From assembly GCF_023657595.1 (NCBI RefSeq), contig NZ_CP098323.1, positions 4,550,001 to 4,614,000 of the forward strand: a stretch of 64,000 bases of DNA. The letters run 5' to 3'. A model generated the notes under the pieces. The model was not told the DNA's origin and searched no databases. It saw nothing but the letters and a program-made list of their open reading frames with translations. Of the stretch, positions 34,942 to 43,743 are shown in pieces (positions within the stretch are counted from its first letter, which is position 1; every line of letters begins with the position of its first letter). This stretch comes from Cytobacillus firmus (GTDB lineage Bacteria; Bacillota; Bacilli; Bacillales; Cytobacillaceae). The translations under genes and the position numbers were made by a program.

Positions 34942-35829
34942 TTAACATTTATTGAGCAATTTTTCCATTTCGGTTTCAATAATTTGGATGAATTTATCAT
35001 TCTTTTGCAGCTGCAGGATATAAATGGCTTTCTGGAGGAACTCTTTACCCTTTTCTTTATTGCCGAGTTTGATATAATTTTCCCCACTTTGATAATGCAA
35101 ATTAGCAAACAAATATTGTATTTCTTCATGTATGCAAATATCAATTCCCTTTTGGCAATATACCAGGGATTCCTGGTATTCTCCTATTTCTGTTAAAGCT
35201 TGGGATAAACCAAACAAAATCCTGACTTTCCCTCTGCTCTCAAGGATATGAGGGAGTTTATCCAAATCATTTAGCCCTTTTTTGAACATAGAAATGGCTT
35301 CTGTATAATGGTTCATGTCTTTATATAAAATAGCGATACTTGTTAATATTTCGACTTCTCTTTCCGATAAATTTACCCTTTTTTCATTTGTAAGGTCTAA
35401 AGCGCCGTGCAGCAGCTGGATGGCTTTATCAAAATTATTCTCAAGATAAAACACACAGATTCCCTGATGCCAGACTAAAAATTGCTTCAGCATGACAGGC
35501 TGGAAGATCGGATTTTCCAATTCCTTTTGGACAATTTCGTAAATCGCCTGATAATTCCAATTCCGCTTGTGCTTATTTATAATTTGCATAACTGCTGTAG
35601 AATAATTTATGGTAGATTTCGAGGCAATATTAAAGAAGTACGTAAGATCAATGTTCATTTTATTAGCTAATTGATTCAGCGTTTCCAAACTTGGATATGA
35701 CTTCTCTCTTTCAAAGGAAATTAGTTCCTCTTCCGTACATATGCCTTCTGCCAGTTCCTTAACACTTAATCCTTTATACTGACGAAAAGATTGTAAGCTG
35801 TCGCCAATTAAATACTCACTTAAATTCAT
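34942..35829 (-). CDS. RRNPP-type HTH-TPR regulator (NprR/PlcR-like)
   Basis: 295 aa. N-terminal XRE-type helix-turn-helix (about 8-63: LQSFRQYKGLSVKELAEGIC, then LISFEREKSYPSLETLNQLA). The remainder is built of TPR-type helical hairpins (about 100-285), with IYEIVQKELENP, YTEAISMFKKGLNDL, YQESLVYCQKGIDI and GKEFLQKAIYILQL marking the repeats. This is the architecture of PlcR, NprR and Rgg-related peptide-sensing regulators. It is followed by the secreted repeat peptide, which is the normal gene order for such a cassette. DNA binding and peptide binding are inferred from architecture. Confidence 0.88.
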   Translation of the reverse strand: MNLSEYLIGDSLQSFRQYKGLSVKELAEGICTEEELISFEREKSYPSLETLNQLANKMNIDLTYFFNIASKSTINYSTAVMQIINKHKRNWNYQAIYEIVQKELENPIFQPVMLKQFLVWHQGICVFYLENNFDKAIQLLHGALDLTNEKRVNLSEREVEILTSIAILYKDMNHYTEAISMFKKGLNDLDKLPHILESRGKVRILFGLSQALTEIGEYQESLVYCQKGIDICIHEEIQYLFANLHYQSGENYIKLGNKEKGKEFLQKAIYILQLQKNDKFIQIIETEMEKLLNKC

Positions 35830-35851
35830 CAGCTTTCCCTCACTTAGTATA

Positions 35852-36140
35852 ATTAATAGTATTATCTTACCACAAACAGTATAGTATCGTTAAAGATTCA
35901 GGAGTGTGCAGGAACTGCATCAGTCTATATACAGTGCGGAAGTAAAAAGTTTCAAGAGCATACTGTAAAACGATTCTTAACAGGGAAAACATCTTGGCAG
36001 TTAAATTAATCTTAACCCCAATATATATTATTCGCTAGTACCGGCAAATATCCTTTTAATATTTAAAAATTTAAGTCTCTTTTCTTGGAATGCGGCCAAC
36101 TTTATAAATCTTTTAGATTCTGCGATTCCTCGGCGCAAAA
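35852..36140. other. Intergenic region upstream of the HTH-TPR regulator
   Basis: Nothing coding is visible. AT-rich throughout; it should hold the promoter of the regulator-peptide operon, but I find no hexamers with convincing spacing relative to the start codon. Confidence 0.4.
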
Positions 36141-36165
36141 TAAAAACCCTGCTTTAAAGAGGGTT
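36141..36165 (-). terminator. Terminator of the 48-codon gene
   Basis: Minus-strand AACCCT / AGGGTT stem followed by TTTATTTT. Confidence 0.7.
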
Positions 36166-36201
36166 AAATTTTCATTCATATTCTATCTGCCAGTTCGTTT
36201 A

Positions 36202-36348
36202 TTAATTTCCTATTATTTTTCTTAAGTCATTTTCAATCTCTGAGAGAAGCATGTTAACGCTCATCTCTTTTTCCCCAATACCCTTTTCATATGCTTTCGT
36301 TAGCATATTCAAAAAAAGCTGACTTAGTTTTTCATGATTCCTCAACAA
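36202..36348 (-). CDS. Small protein of unknown function, 48 aa
   Basis: A TTG start at 36348, 9 bases after AGGAGGG, gives MLRNHEKLSQLFLNMLTKAY and on to SEIENDLRKIIGN. A longer reading from a TTG at 36384 lacks a ribosome binding site. The protein is charged and helical with no signal peptide or membrane segment. It stands between the two HTH-TPR regulators and ends in a terminator, so it is a real unit. Family not recognised. Confidence 0.5.
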   Translation of the reverse strand: MLRNHEKLSQLFLNMLTKAYEKGIGEKEMSVNMLLSEIENDLRKIIGN

Positions 36349-36501
36349 CTTTTTTAACCCTCCTATTTTCCTATTCTTAGACAATATTCTATTTTATTTT
36401 CTATTATTTGACAACATATTTCCAGTTAATTAAAAAAAGAACCACCTCCGATAGGGAAGCGGCTGAAATTGGAGATTTAAAAGGATGTAAACATCAATTG
36501 C

Positions 36502-36522
36502 ATTTAGGGTTCCTTCCTAAAT
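36502..36522. promoter_or_regulatory. Operator-like dyad between divergent genes
   Basis: ATTTAGG-N7-CCTAAAT, a perfect 7-bp dyad about 150 bp upstream of the second HTH-TPR regulator and of the divergent small gene. Size and symmetry fit a homodimeric HTH protein. There is no T-run, so it is not a terminator. Confidence 0.4.
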
Positions 36523-36674
36523 ACATTTCACATTACTCATTAAAACATTAATAAAATGTTTATGTATTAGAGAATATTGCTCTTTATCAACGGATTTCAG
36601 TTTTAAATCTCTTGTTTATACCGGTTTTTAATAGTAAATATAACTATAAGAATATTTTTTCAGGAGGTAATCTT

Positions 36675-37556
36675 TTGGATTTTTCTGCAATCGGGAAAAA
36701 AATCAAAGAGTTAAGAAAATCAGCAGGTTTTTCCCAAAAAGATCTGGCAAGAGATATATGTACGCAAGCGCAAATTAGCAAAATTGAAAAAGGTGATGTC
36801 CTTCCTTTGGCTTCCACTCTATATTTCATTTCACAGAGGCTGGGGGTAGATATAAATTACTTTTTTGATCACGGAACGACCCCAAGGCTTGATTATGTTC
36901 AGGAAGTTAAAAATCAGCTAAAAATGGCCAGACGCAGGCTTGATTATCCCCTTATAAAAGAGATTGTGGAAGTTGAAGAAAAAAATCCGCTTTTTTCATC
37001 CAACAAGAAAAATTCCCAGATTCTTCTCTGGCATAAAGGTATTTACAAATATCATGTCGATCACCAGCTTGAAGAAGCACTTCTATTTATGGATAGAGCC
37101 ATCGATTTGACATTCGAGAAAGTGTGGAGTGAAAGGGAAATCGAGATTCTGAACAGTAAAGGAATCTTATTATATGAAGTAGGAAGATATAAGGAGGCCC
37201 TTGATGTATTCCGTCGTGCCATAAATCATTTAGGAGAAATCATTTATTTAAATGATGAAACAGTCCGAAGCAGGCTTCTTTATAATACGGCCAAAACCTA
37301 TACAGGTATTGAGGACTACGATCACTCTACAAATCTCTGTCATGAGGCTATTAAATACTGCATAGAGAAGGATCAGTTATTTCTATTAGGGCATCTTCAT
37401 TATCATATTGGATTTAATTATGAGCTCAAAGAACAGTTTGTTTTGGCGAAAAAGTATATGGAACAAGCTCTTGATATATTCCGCCTTCAAAAAGATGAAA
37501 GATATATTGACTTTATAAGTGAAAAAGTAGCAATTTTCGACAGAAACATCCAATAG
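36675..37556 (+). CDS. RRNPP-type HTH-TPR regulator, second copy
   Basis: 293 aa from a TTG at 36675, 7 bases after AGGAGG. Same build as the regulator at 34942: XRE-type HTH (IGKKIKELRKSAGFSQKDLA, then ISKIEKGDVLPLASTLYFIS) and TPR hairpins to the end (YKEALDVFRRAINHL, YDHSTNLCHEAIKYC). The two share the layout DINYFFD/DLTYFFN, WHKGIYKYHVDHQLEEAL/WHQGICVFYLENNFDKAI, and so are clear paralogues. No secreted peptide gene follows it. It may read the peptide of the neighbour or one made elsewhere. Confidence 0.87.
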   Translation: MDFSAIGKKIKELRKSAGFSQKDLARDICTQAQISKIEKGDVLPLASTLYFISQRLGVDINYFFDHGTTPRLDYVQEVKNQLKMARRRLDYPLIKEIVEVEEKNPLFSSNKKNSQILLWHKGIYKYHVDHQLEEALLFMDRAIDLTFEKVWSEREIEILNSKGILLYEVGRYKEALDVFRRAINHLGEIIYLNDETVRSRLLYNTAKTYTGIEDYDHSTNLCHEAIKYCIEKDQLFLLGHLHYHIGFNYELKEQFVLAKKYMEQALDIFRLQKDERYIDFISEKVAIFDRNIQ

Positions 37557-37697
37557 TCACCACGACATAAGTCGACAGTCCTTCATTATTGTAAAATAAT
37601 AGTTAGTTTTTTGTATAATGATGTAAAAATATGATCTTTTTGGACGATATATGTGGTAAAATAGTACAAAAATATGTCCAAGGAGTGATTCGGAAAA

Positions 37698-38768
37698 GTG
37701 AAAAAACAGATTGTCACAATTGCTGCTGCAGCAATGCTCTCTTCAGCCTTTGCCTCTCAGGCTTCCGCCGATACATATACAGTTAAAAAAGGGGATACCC
37801 TGTTTCACCTGGCTATTAAATATAAAACGACTGTTACAGATATTAAAAAAGCCAATAATTTAAGTTCCGATTTTCTATCAATCAATCAAAAACTTGAAAT
37901 ACCAGGGGCAGCAGCAGCAGAGAAGCCTGAATCCAATCAGCCATCAGGCGGAACCACAGCACCTGCACCAGCTAATCCGGCTAAAACTTATACCGTTAAA
38001 AGCGGGGATACTCTATCTAAAATTGCCTTAAGTCATAATATTAGTTTAAAAGATTTAATGAGCTGGAATGGTCTTAGCACACACTTGATCTACCCTGGAC
38101 AAGTCTTTAAAGTTTCAAAGTCTGCTGGTAATACCTCAGGCGATTCTCAAGGGCAGACAGGTTCAGCACCTGCACCGTCAGCACCTTCTAATGGCAGCAG
38201 CTCAGAGATATATGTTGTTAAAAAAGGGGATACACTAAGCGGCATTGCTGCTAAGTATAAGACTACTGTTCAGCAGATTAAAGCGTGGAATACGCTAAGT
38301 TCTGATTTAATTCTGATTGGACAAAAGCTAAACTTAAGTGCAAGCAAGGGCTCCAATGAATCTGTTTCCAGTGGAAAGCCTGGCAATAATGATCAAACAG
38401 ACAATGGAACAGCATCATCGGTTTTAGCTGAAGCCCAAAAGCATGTTGGTGTCCCTTATCAATGGGGCGGCCAAACTCCTTCAGGCTTTGACTGCAGCGG
38501 GTTCATTTATTATGTTCTAAAGCAGACAGGCTCCAAAATGGGACGCTACTCTTCTGAAGGATACTACAGCCGTTCTTTTTACGTGAATACGCCGCAGCCT
38601 GGCGATTTAGTATTTTTTGAGAATACATATAAAAAAGGCATTTCTCACTTAGGCTTCTATGTTGGAAATAATAAATTTATCCATGCCGGCTCCTCGGGCG
38701 TTGAAGTTTCCAGTCTGGATAATTCGTATTGGAAGAAACATTTTGATGGATTTAAACGATTATACTAG
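37698..38768 (+). CDS. LysM / NlpC-P60 peptidoglycan endopeptidase
   Basis: 356 aa. Signal peptide 1-24; three LysM domains (about 26-69, 97-140 and 171-213, each opening YTVKKGDTL or similar) separated by Ser/Pro/Ala/Gly-rich linkers; NlpC/P60 domain 240-356. The catalytic Cys266 is in [12 protein letters not shown], with His317 (ISHLGF) and His329 (FIHAGS). Domain order matches B. subtilis LytE/LytF/CwlS, D,L-endopeptidases that cut stem peptides during growth and cell separation. GTG start, with AAGGAG 12 bases upstream (rather long spacing). Terminator follows. Confidence 0.92.
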   Translation: MKKQIVTIAAAAMLSSAFASQASADTYTVKKGDTLFHLAIKYKTTVTDIKKANNLSSDFLSINQKLEIPGAAAAEKPESNQPSGGTTAPAPANPAKTYTVKSGDTLSKIALSHNISLKDLMSWNGLSTHLIYPGQVFKVSKSAGNTSGDSQGQTGSAPAPSAPSNGSSSEIYVVKKGDTLSGIAAKYKTTVQQIKAWNTLSSDLILIGQKLNLSASKGSNESVSSGKPGNNDQTDNGTASSVLAEAQKHVGVPYQWGGQTPSGFDCSGFIYYVLKQTGSKMGRYSSEGYYSRSFYVNTPQPGDLVFFENTYKKGISHLGFYVGNNKFIHAGSSGVEVSSLDNSYWKKHFDGFKRLY

Positions 38769-38792
38769 GACACCTTTTGCAGGTGTCTTTTT
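38769..38792 (+). terminator. Terminator of the endopeptidase gene
   Basis: GACACC / GGTGTC with a 7-base loop and TTTTTC. Confidence 0.8.
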
Positions 38793-38862
38793 CATATTAT
38801 GGAAGGATAATACATATATTTGAAGAATGATATAGTGAGCTGAATCTAAAGGAGGAGATTAT

Positions 38863-39162
38863 ATGAACATCGTAGGCATTATTACATTTTTGTCTTTATC
38901 TTTATTATTAATGAGTCTTCTTTTAATTTATTCCAAGCTCCAGTATCAGACACTCGGCAGGCTGGCTGCACTTATTACTTTTTTCCTTTTGAATGCAGTC
39001 CCCCTTGTGTATATTGTTTATACCGAAAAAGGCACGGATTATGCGAGCGACTCCTTTAAACTTGGATCAGCCTTTATGATTGTTTGGCTGGTAACAGGTG
39101 TGTTTCTGCTTATCGGCATCTTGTTCAGGGTTCAACCGGGTAAGGATGACTTTTATTTTTAG
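38863..39162 (+). CDS. Small three-helix membrane protein, unknown, 99 aa
   Basis: ATG behind AAAGGAGGAG with 6-base spacing, so translation is credible. Three hydrophobic segments (about 3-22, 32-52 and 70-88) and a charged end (RVQPGKDDFYF). No motif known to me. It ends at a bidirectional terminator. Confidence 0.65.
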   Translation: MNIVGIITFLSLSLLLMSLLLIYSKLQYQTLGRLAALITFFLLNAVPLVYIVYTEKGTDYASDSFKLGSAFMIVWLVTGVFLLIGILFRVQPGKDDFYF

Positions 39163-39173
39163 CCATAAAGAAA

Positions 39174-39200
39174 CCAGCAGCACTTTCGGCTGCTGGCTTT
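39174..39200. terminator. Bidirectional terminator
   Basis: CCAGCAGC / GCTGCTGG with a 7-base loop between convergent genes; T-rich on the right, TTTC on the left in the other direction. Confidence 0.8.
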
Positions 39201-39201
39201 A

Positions 39202-40431
39202 CTATCTTGAAAGAAATCCTCTAGCAGTATACTTCAGAATTTCCTTCTTTCTTAACTCCTCAAAGTCTTTCTTTTTTAATTTGCCCGGTTCAACTGATGT
39301 AATAAATGGAAATCCTGATTTCAAAAATGGGGGCCTTTCCAAGAGAACAAGCTCTCCTTTCTCAACCCCTTCCTTCACTTCCTGGGTCTGATGGATTTTG
39401 AGGCCTAACTCGATTTTTTTTCTATCCACCCGGCCATTTGTCTGGATCGCATATGTATAATGGCCTTTCTTCGCCTTTTTAACCGCTTCCGTCGGAACAG
39501 TCAGGGTATCCAGCACTTCATTCGTTACGATTCGGACATCTACATGCTCACCGTGAAAGCTTTCGAGCTCGTTTGATTCATCTAAAACGATGGAAAATTC
39601 ATAACGGCTCTCAGTTTCTGCATGCGGTTCTGAAGTAGGATGGTTTAAAATCTTTTCAACCGTTCCATTTATCTTTTTATTGCTGCCCTCCGGTGTGATA
39701 AACACCTTCATCCCTTCTGTAGCTATTTTAATTTCCTGCTCCGAAAGAATCCCTGTAACTTTCTGCTCATTTGAAATGACCGTTACTACAGGATTAGTGA
39801 GATCATGCTTTATGCTTTTTACTGTCCCGTCAATTTCACTTTCTACAGTTAACTGCAAAAGGCTTTCATCAGCAGCCTCAATCAAATCCTCGTACTTTTC
39901 AATTTCACTATCGATTCTGCTAATCTGCAGCTCCTTTTCATAAATGTCCCGTTCAAGTGTTTGGATCATATAAACATTCGGATTTGGCTGGTCCTCTTCC
40001 ACGGGTGCACTAGTAAGGGTTCTTTGCATACTTTCCAAATCATCTATATGGCTCTCAAGATTATCTTGTTCGTTTTCCAGCTTTTCCTTTTCAATTTGGA
40101 ATTCTTCCTTTGCGAGTGTAAGGTCATCCGGGGAATATTCAAATAACCCTGTACCCTGCTGAACTTCATCGCCTTTTTCGACCAAAAACCCTTTGAATGT
40201 ACCAGCCGAATTTTCATAGTAAAAATGCTGTTCTTCTTTGGGAGCCAATACGCCTTTTGCTGGCATAGTTTCAAGAAGATCCTGTTTTTTTACTGCAGTC
40301 CATTCGTCAGCATGGTAAGTCCTGTTTATTTTATCATCTTTAAGAAATAGCAGGATGATATTACATGCCAAAAAAAGAACCACGGCACCTACTAATAACC
40401 TTATTTTCCAAGTCATTGAAGAATCCCTCAC
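39202..40431 (-). CDS. HlyD/YknX-type membrane-fusion (efflux adaptor) protein
   Basis: 409 aa with an N-terminal membrane anchor (about 9-28). A lipoyl-like half-domain (FLVEKGDEVQQGTGLFEYS), a long coiled coil (about 110-200: EEFQIEKEKLENEQDNLESH and similar) and the returning lipoyl half (ESEIDGTVKSIKHDLTNPVV) follow, then a beta-barrel and a membrane-proximal domain. This is the adaptor of ABC or MFS-type export pumps, bridging membrane and wall. It begins directly at the stop of the Yip1-like gene. No ATPase or permease gene follows. Confidence 0.8.
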   Translation of the reverse strand: MRDSSMTWKIRLLVGAVVLFLACNIILLFLKDDKINRTYHADEWTAVKKQDLLETMPAKGVLAPKEEQHFYYENSAGTFKGFLVEKGDEVQQGTGLFEYSPDDLTLAKEEFQIEKEKLENEQDNLESHIDDLESMQRTLTSAPVEEDQPNPNVYMIQTLERDIYEKELQISRIDSEIEKYEDLIEAADESLLQLTVESEIDGTVKSIKHDLTNPVVTVISNEQKVTGILSEQEIKIATEGMKVFITPEGSNKKINGTVEKILNHPTSEPHAETESRYEFSIVLDESNELESFHGEHVDVRIVTNEVLDTLTVPTEAVKKAKKGHYTYAIQTNGRVDRKKIELGLKIHQTQEVKEGVEKGELVLLERPPFLKSGFPFITSVEPGKLKKKDFEELRKKEILKYTARGFLSR

Positions 40432-41094
40432 TTATATAAGCTTTTCCAGGTGGATGGATGAGAGTAAAGCTGAAACAATCACAAAAAACAAATGCGTTCC
40501 GAGTAACACAAATATAAGAAAGCGAGGGCTTCTTTCGGAAACGACTTTTAAGAACTTGTATTGCAGGACAACTGTCCAGATTTTAAATAATGTTATGGCA
40601 GAAAACGTATAGATTAGCAACTCAGGAAAAGCTGCTGCTTGAGCAATAATACCGAATGAAAATATAGAGGATTCGGTATTTATTCCAAGAAATAGAAACA
40701 CTGGAATGTTTATTGCTTTTTCAGTTAGAAGAATCAGCAAAACTATTAGTTGAATGCTTATCAGTTTTTTGTACTCGACATCGACAAGGGTCCAAAAGAA
40801 CAGGGAAGGCAAAAAAATGACCAAAATGGCATAAACAATCCCCCAAATAACCTGTCCTGCCCCAAAGAAAAGCTTATACAGTTCATACTCGCTTTTCGAA
40901 AGTTCTGTAAGGGTTCTCGACACCTGCTCACTTCCGATGCCGAAAAAAGCACTAACCCCGAAAACAAGCGCACTTAAAAGGATTAAAAGCAACACCTGTT
41001 TCCACAAACCAGACAAACTCTCCTCTTTCCTCAACTGATGCGAAATTGTATATGGCTCCTTCAATCCTCTCAGAAGCGGTACCCGATAGCCCAT
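40432..41094 (-). CDS. Yip1-like membrane protein
   Basis: 220 aa with five hydrophobic segments after a cytoplasmic N-terminus. The segment pattern and the pairing with an adaptor protein resemble B. subtilis YknW, a Yip1-family protein needed to assemble the YknXYZ exporter. The sequence match is not decisive; the family call is tentative. The adaptor gene follows with no spacer. Confidence 0.5.
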   Translation of the reverse strand: MGYRVPLLRGLKEPYTISHQLRKEESLSGLWKQVLLLILLSALVFGVSAFFGIGSEQVSRTLTELSKSEYELYKLFFGAGQVIWGIVYAILVIFLPSLFFWTLVDVEYKKLISIQLIVLLILLTEKAINIPVFLFLGINTESSIFSFGIIAQAAAFPELLIYTFSAITLFKIWTVVLQYKFLKVVSERSPRFLIFVLLGTHLFFVIVSALLSSIHLEKLI

Positions 41095-41100
41095 AAAGAA

Positions 41101-41384
41101 TCCTCCAACACTGTAATCTACTATTCTTTTATCTTACCTCAAAATCAAAATTTTGGGAAATAGGTAGATATGTGCAGAATCATGGCCCGCACTTCCTGAA
41201 TGATTGTCGAAAAGGCTTAAAGATACTTATTTTCTTTATTTTTCTCTTTTTTTCGTGATAGAGCGTGTCGTAATTTGCAAAAACTTTTGTTGTTTCAAGC
41301 TTCCTGAAAGGCGGTATAGTTAAGTAAGAATTTTACAACTATGTCCTTATCACGAGAAAATTAAAAATCGAGGAGGGCTTATAA
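41101..41384. other. Intergenic region upstream of a 34-codon ORF
   Basis: Contains GTTTCA at 41291 and CGGTAT at 41311 with 14 bases between, close to the sigma-B consensus (GTTTaa, GGGtAT). An inverted repeat of TCGTGATA lies at about 41252 and 41349. No gene seen apart from the start of the small ORF. Confidence 0.35.
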
Positions 41385-41489
41385 ATGAAAATAAAAGCTG
41401 GAAACTGGAGAATGCTGAGTGAGCAGGAGAAGTTATTTATTTTGGAAGCTGTGAGTTTTTTTCAGTCGAGAACGAAGAAGCGGCACTAA
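41385..41489 (+). CDS. Possible 34-aa small protein
   Basis: MKIKAGNWRMLSEQEKLFIL and 14 further residues ending SRTKKRH. The start is 7 bases after AGGAGGG, a very strong site, and a sigma-B-like promoter lies about 70 bp upstream. The peptide is basic and could form one amphipathic helix. No homologue known to me. The ribosome binding site is the main support. Confidence 0.5.
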   Translation: MKIKAGNWRMLSEQEKLFILEAVSFFQSRTKKRH

Positions 41490-41600
41490 TGCCACATGAT
41501 CATCTTTATGTACTTCCATTTATCAGTTCAACATAGAAGGCACCTTGCCTGGCTGTATAGGTAAAGGTGCCAATAATTCGTACTATATCTCAACTCTCCT

Positions 41601-41635
41601 AAAAAAGTGCCTGCACCTAATAGATGCAAACACTT
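41601..41635 (-). terminator. Terminator of pbpC
   Basis: Minus-strand stem AAGTGTTTGCA / TGCAGGCACTT (11 pairs, two G-U) followed by TTTTAG, 15 bp after the stop. Confidence 0.8.
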
Positions 41636-41649
41636 GATTAATTACAGCA

Positions 41650-43656
41650 TTAAAACCGCCCTTTATGTTCCTCAAATACCTTCTTTACTTTCTCCACGAC
41701 CACTTTTGACCCGCCGCTTTTTTCAACTCCCTCTATCATCATCGCGATGAGCAGCTTAGGAGATTGCGGATTGTAGGCAACGAACAGGCCATTTTCCTGT
41801 CCTTTTTCATCCGCACTTTTCTTCAGTTCTGCTGTTCCGGTTTTCCCGGCCAGCGGGTAGTCTTTCATAAGCGCTGCACGTCCTGTTCCGCTTGGATCCT
41901 GGATTACTTTGGCCATTGCGGCTGCGACCGTGCTGGCTGTTTCTTCACTCATGATAGATTCTTTCAGCACCTGCCCCTTTTCCTCTTCTTCCAGGAGTAC
42001 AGGCTTGATCATGGAGCCTTTATTGATAAAAGGTGTGTATGACGCTGCGAGATGGACAATGCTCATTTCGACCTGGCCCTGGCCGTAGCCCGAATCAGCG
42101 AGCAGGATTTCAGTATCCAAACCGCCAATCTTGGATTGTTCCAATGGGAATGCGTATGGAATTTCCTCTTCAAACCCGAATTTCTTGAGGCCGGCTGAGA
42201 ACTTTTCTTTTCCCAGTTCAAGCGCCTGCTGGGCAAAATAGATATTATCCGAATACATCATCGCTTTTTCAAAGTTAACCGGCCCACCTGGATCTTTGAC
42301 ACGAGTGACTTTATAGCCGCCCCATGAAGTGTCTTTCTGCCATTGGAGGCCGTTCACTTTAATCGTTTCATCAAGCGTTAATGTCCCCTCTGTCAATCCG
42401 ATTGCTGCTGTCAGCGGCTTCATCACGGAACCTGGCGCATAGGTTTGCTTAAAACGTGTGAGAAGCGGCATGTCCTTATTCGCTTCAATCGCCTTCCATT
42501 CATCCGCGGTAAAACCGAGTGACGCCTGGTTCGGGTCGAAGCTCGGGCTGCTGACGAGTGCCAGTGTATTTCCGGTTACCGGATCGATCGCTGAAGCAGT
42601 TCCCGGTTTTCCTCCCAGTTCAGTGTAAAGAGATCTCTGCAGATTCATATCAATGGTAAGCTGAATCGTTTCACCGTTCTCTACCGGCTTTTCAGCGAGA
42701 ACAACTTCGGAACCGTCTTTCTTTTTAATTCCGATTTTGATTCCGTTTGTCCCTTTTAATCGTTCTTCTAGGACCTGTTCAAGTCCTCTCTTACCGATTA
42801 TATCGGTGCTTGAATAGCCTTCACGCTCTTTCATTTCATCTGCTGTGATTGTTCCAACATATCCGATAAGATGGGCTGCTGACTCACCCATTGGATAGAC
42901 TCTGCCTTTGATATCCTGCTTCAGGACGCCTTTTAGTGTGAACACCTTGCTAAGCGTTTCCTGATCATCCGGGGACACCTTTTTAATAGGCACAAAGTAT
43001 CCTGGCTGCACCCAGCTGGCGTTCAAGCTTTTATTAATCTGCTCTTCTGACATTCCCAATGCAGCAGACAAACCTTTGATGGTCTGTTCCTTCTGGTCAC
43101 CCATCTGTTCAGGAACGACACCGATTTCATAAAGGGTGCCATTTAAGGCAAGCGGGTCACCTGTCCGGTCCACAATATCCCCGCGCTGTGCCGGAACAGT
43201 GGAATAGCTGATTTTATCCTCTGGCCCCAGCTCCGGGAAAATATAAGTCGTATCCCAGGCAACAAACCAATTGTCTTCCTCTTTCGCTTCTTCCTTCACA
43301 AGCTTGGCATCATGAGTAAACTCAATTTTGCCGGCAGCACTGTCCATGCTTGCTGAAAAAGGAAAACTCGCCTTCTCTTCTTTTTTGTATTCCTTTTCCA
43401 TATCCGGCTTGTATGTTACCTTCAGATTATCTATCTCTAAATCCTTGTAGACCTTTTCATAGCGGGCTGCAAAATCCTTTTTGCTGATCGACTGCTTCGC
43501 ATCCTCTGACAGGAATTCATACATTTTCTCAAACTCCTGCTTATTCCAGTGCTCCACATACTGCGAAAAGCGATCCTGCGGCTTAATCTCCTTATTGCAC
43601 CCGCTCAAAGCGGCCAAAACCAGGGCTGCAAAAACAAAAAACAAGACCTTTTTCAT
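41650..43656 (-). CDS. pbpC: Class B penicillin-binding protein, PBP3/PbpC-like lipoprotein
   Basis: 668 aa, the same length as B. subtilis PbpC. Lipobox LSGC with Cys20; MecA_N (NTF2-like) domain about 25-140; PBP dimerisation domain about 150-310; transpeptidase about 340-665. Catalytic motifs: Ser410-Val-Met-Lys413 in APGSVMKP, Ser469-Asp-Asn471 in MYSDNIYF, and Lys605-Thr-Gly in AGKTGTAE. It cross-links peptidoglycan outside the membrane. The MecA_N domain is typical of low-affinity PBPs (MecA, PBP5fm), which tend to be relatively beta-lactam tolerant; that is family knowledge and not a measured trait of this protein. It is monocistronic. Confidence 0.93.
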   Translation of the reverse strand: MKKVLFFVFAALVLAALSGCNKEIKPQDRFSQYVEHWNKQEFEKMYEFLSEDAKQSISKKDFAARYEKVYKDLEIDNLKVTYKPDMEKEYKKEEKASFPFSASMDSAAGKIEFTHDAKLVKEEAKEEDNWFVAWDTTYIFPELGPEDKISYSTVPAQRGDIVDRTGDPLALNGTLYEIGVVPEQMGDQKEQTIKGLSAALGMSEEQINKSLNASWVQPGYFVPIKKVSPDDQETLSKVFTLKGVLKQDIKGRVYPMGESAAHLIGYVGTITADEMKEREGYSSTDIIGKRGLEQVLEERLKGTNGIKIGIKKKDGSEVVLAEKPVENGETIQLTIDMNLQRSLYTELGGKPGTASAIDPVTGNTLALVSSPSFDPNQASLGFTADEWKAIEANKDMPLLTRFKQTYAPGSVMKPLTAAIGLTEGTLTLDETIKVNGLQWQKDTSWGGYKVTRVKDPGGPVNFEKAMMYSDNIYFAQQALELGKEKFSAGLKKFGFEEEIPYAFPLEQSKIGGLDTEILLADSGYGQGQVEMSIVHLAASYTPFINKGSMIKPVLLEEEEKGQVLKESIMSEETASTVAAAMAKVIQDPSGTGRAALMKDYPLAGKTGTAELKKSADEKGQENGLFVAYNPQSPKLLIAMMIEGVEKSGGSKVVVEKVKKVFEEHKGRF

Positions 43657-43680
43657 ACATCACCCTCCCTATTACTATAT

Positions 43681-43743
43681 TATCATTTAATTGGAGAAAT
43701 TTCCTAGTGACAGCCTCTCGCAAAATTTGTCGAATGTGAACTT
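43681..43743. repeat. 63-bp direct repeat, copy 1
   Basis: Starts TATCATTTAATTGGAGAAAT; its first 34 bases are identical to copy 2, the rest differs at a few places and ends GAATGTGAACTT in both. It lies just upstream of pbpC and may overlap its promoter region. Confidence 0.8.

Noticed and set aside
35846-35875. TTGTGG-N18-TATACT as promoter of the HTH-TPR regulator
   Set aside because: Transcription would start inside the ribosome binding site, leaving it incomplete.
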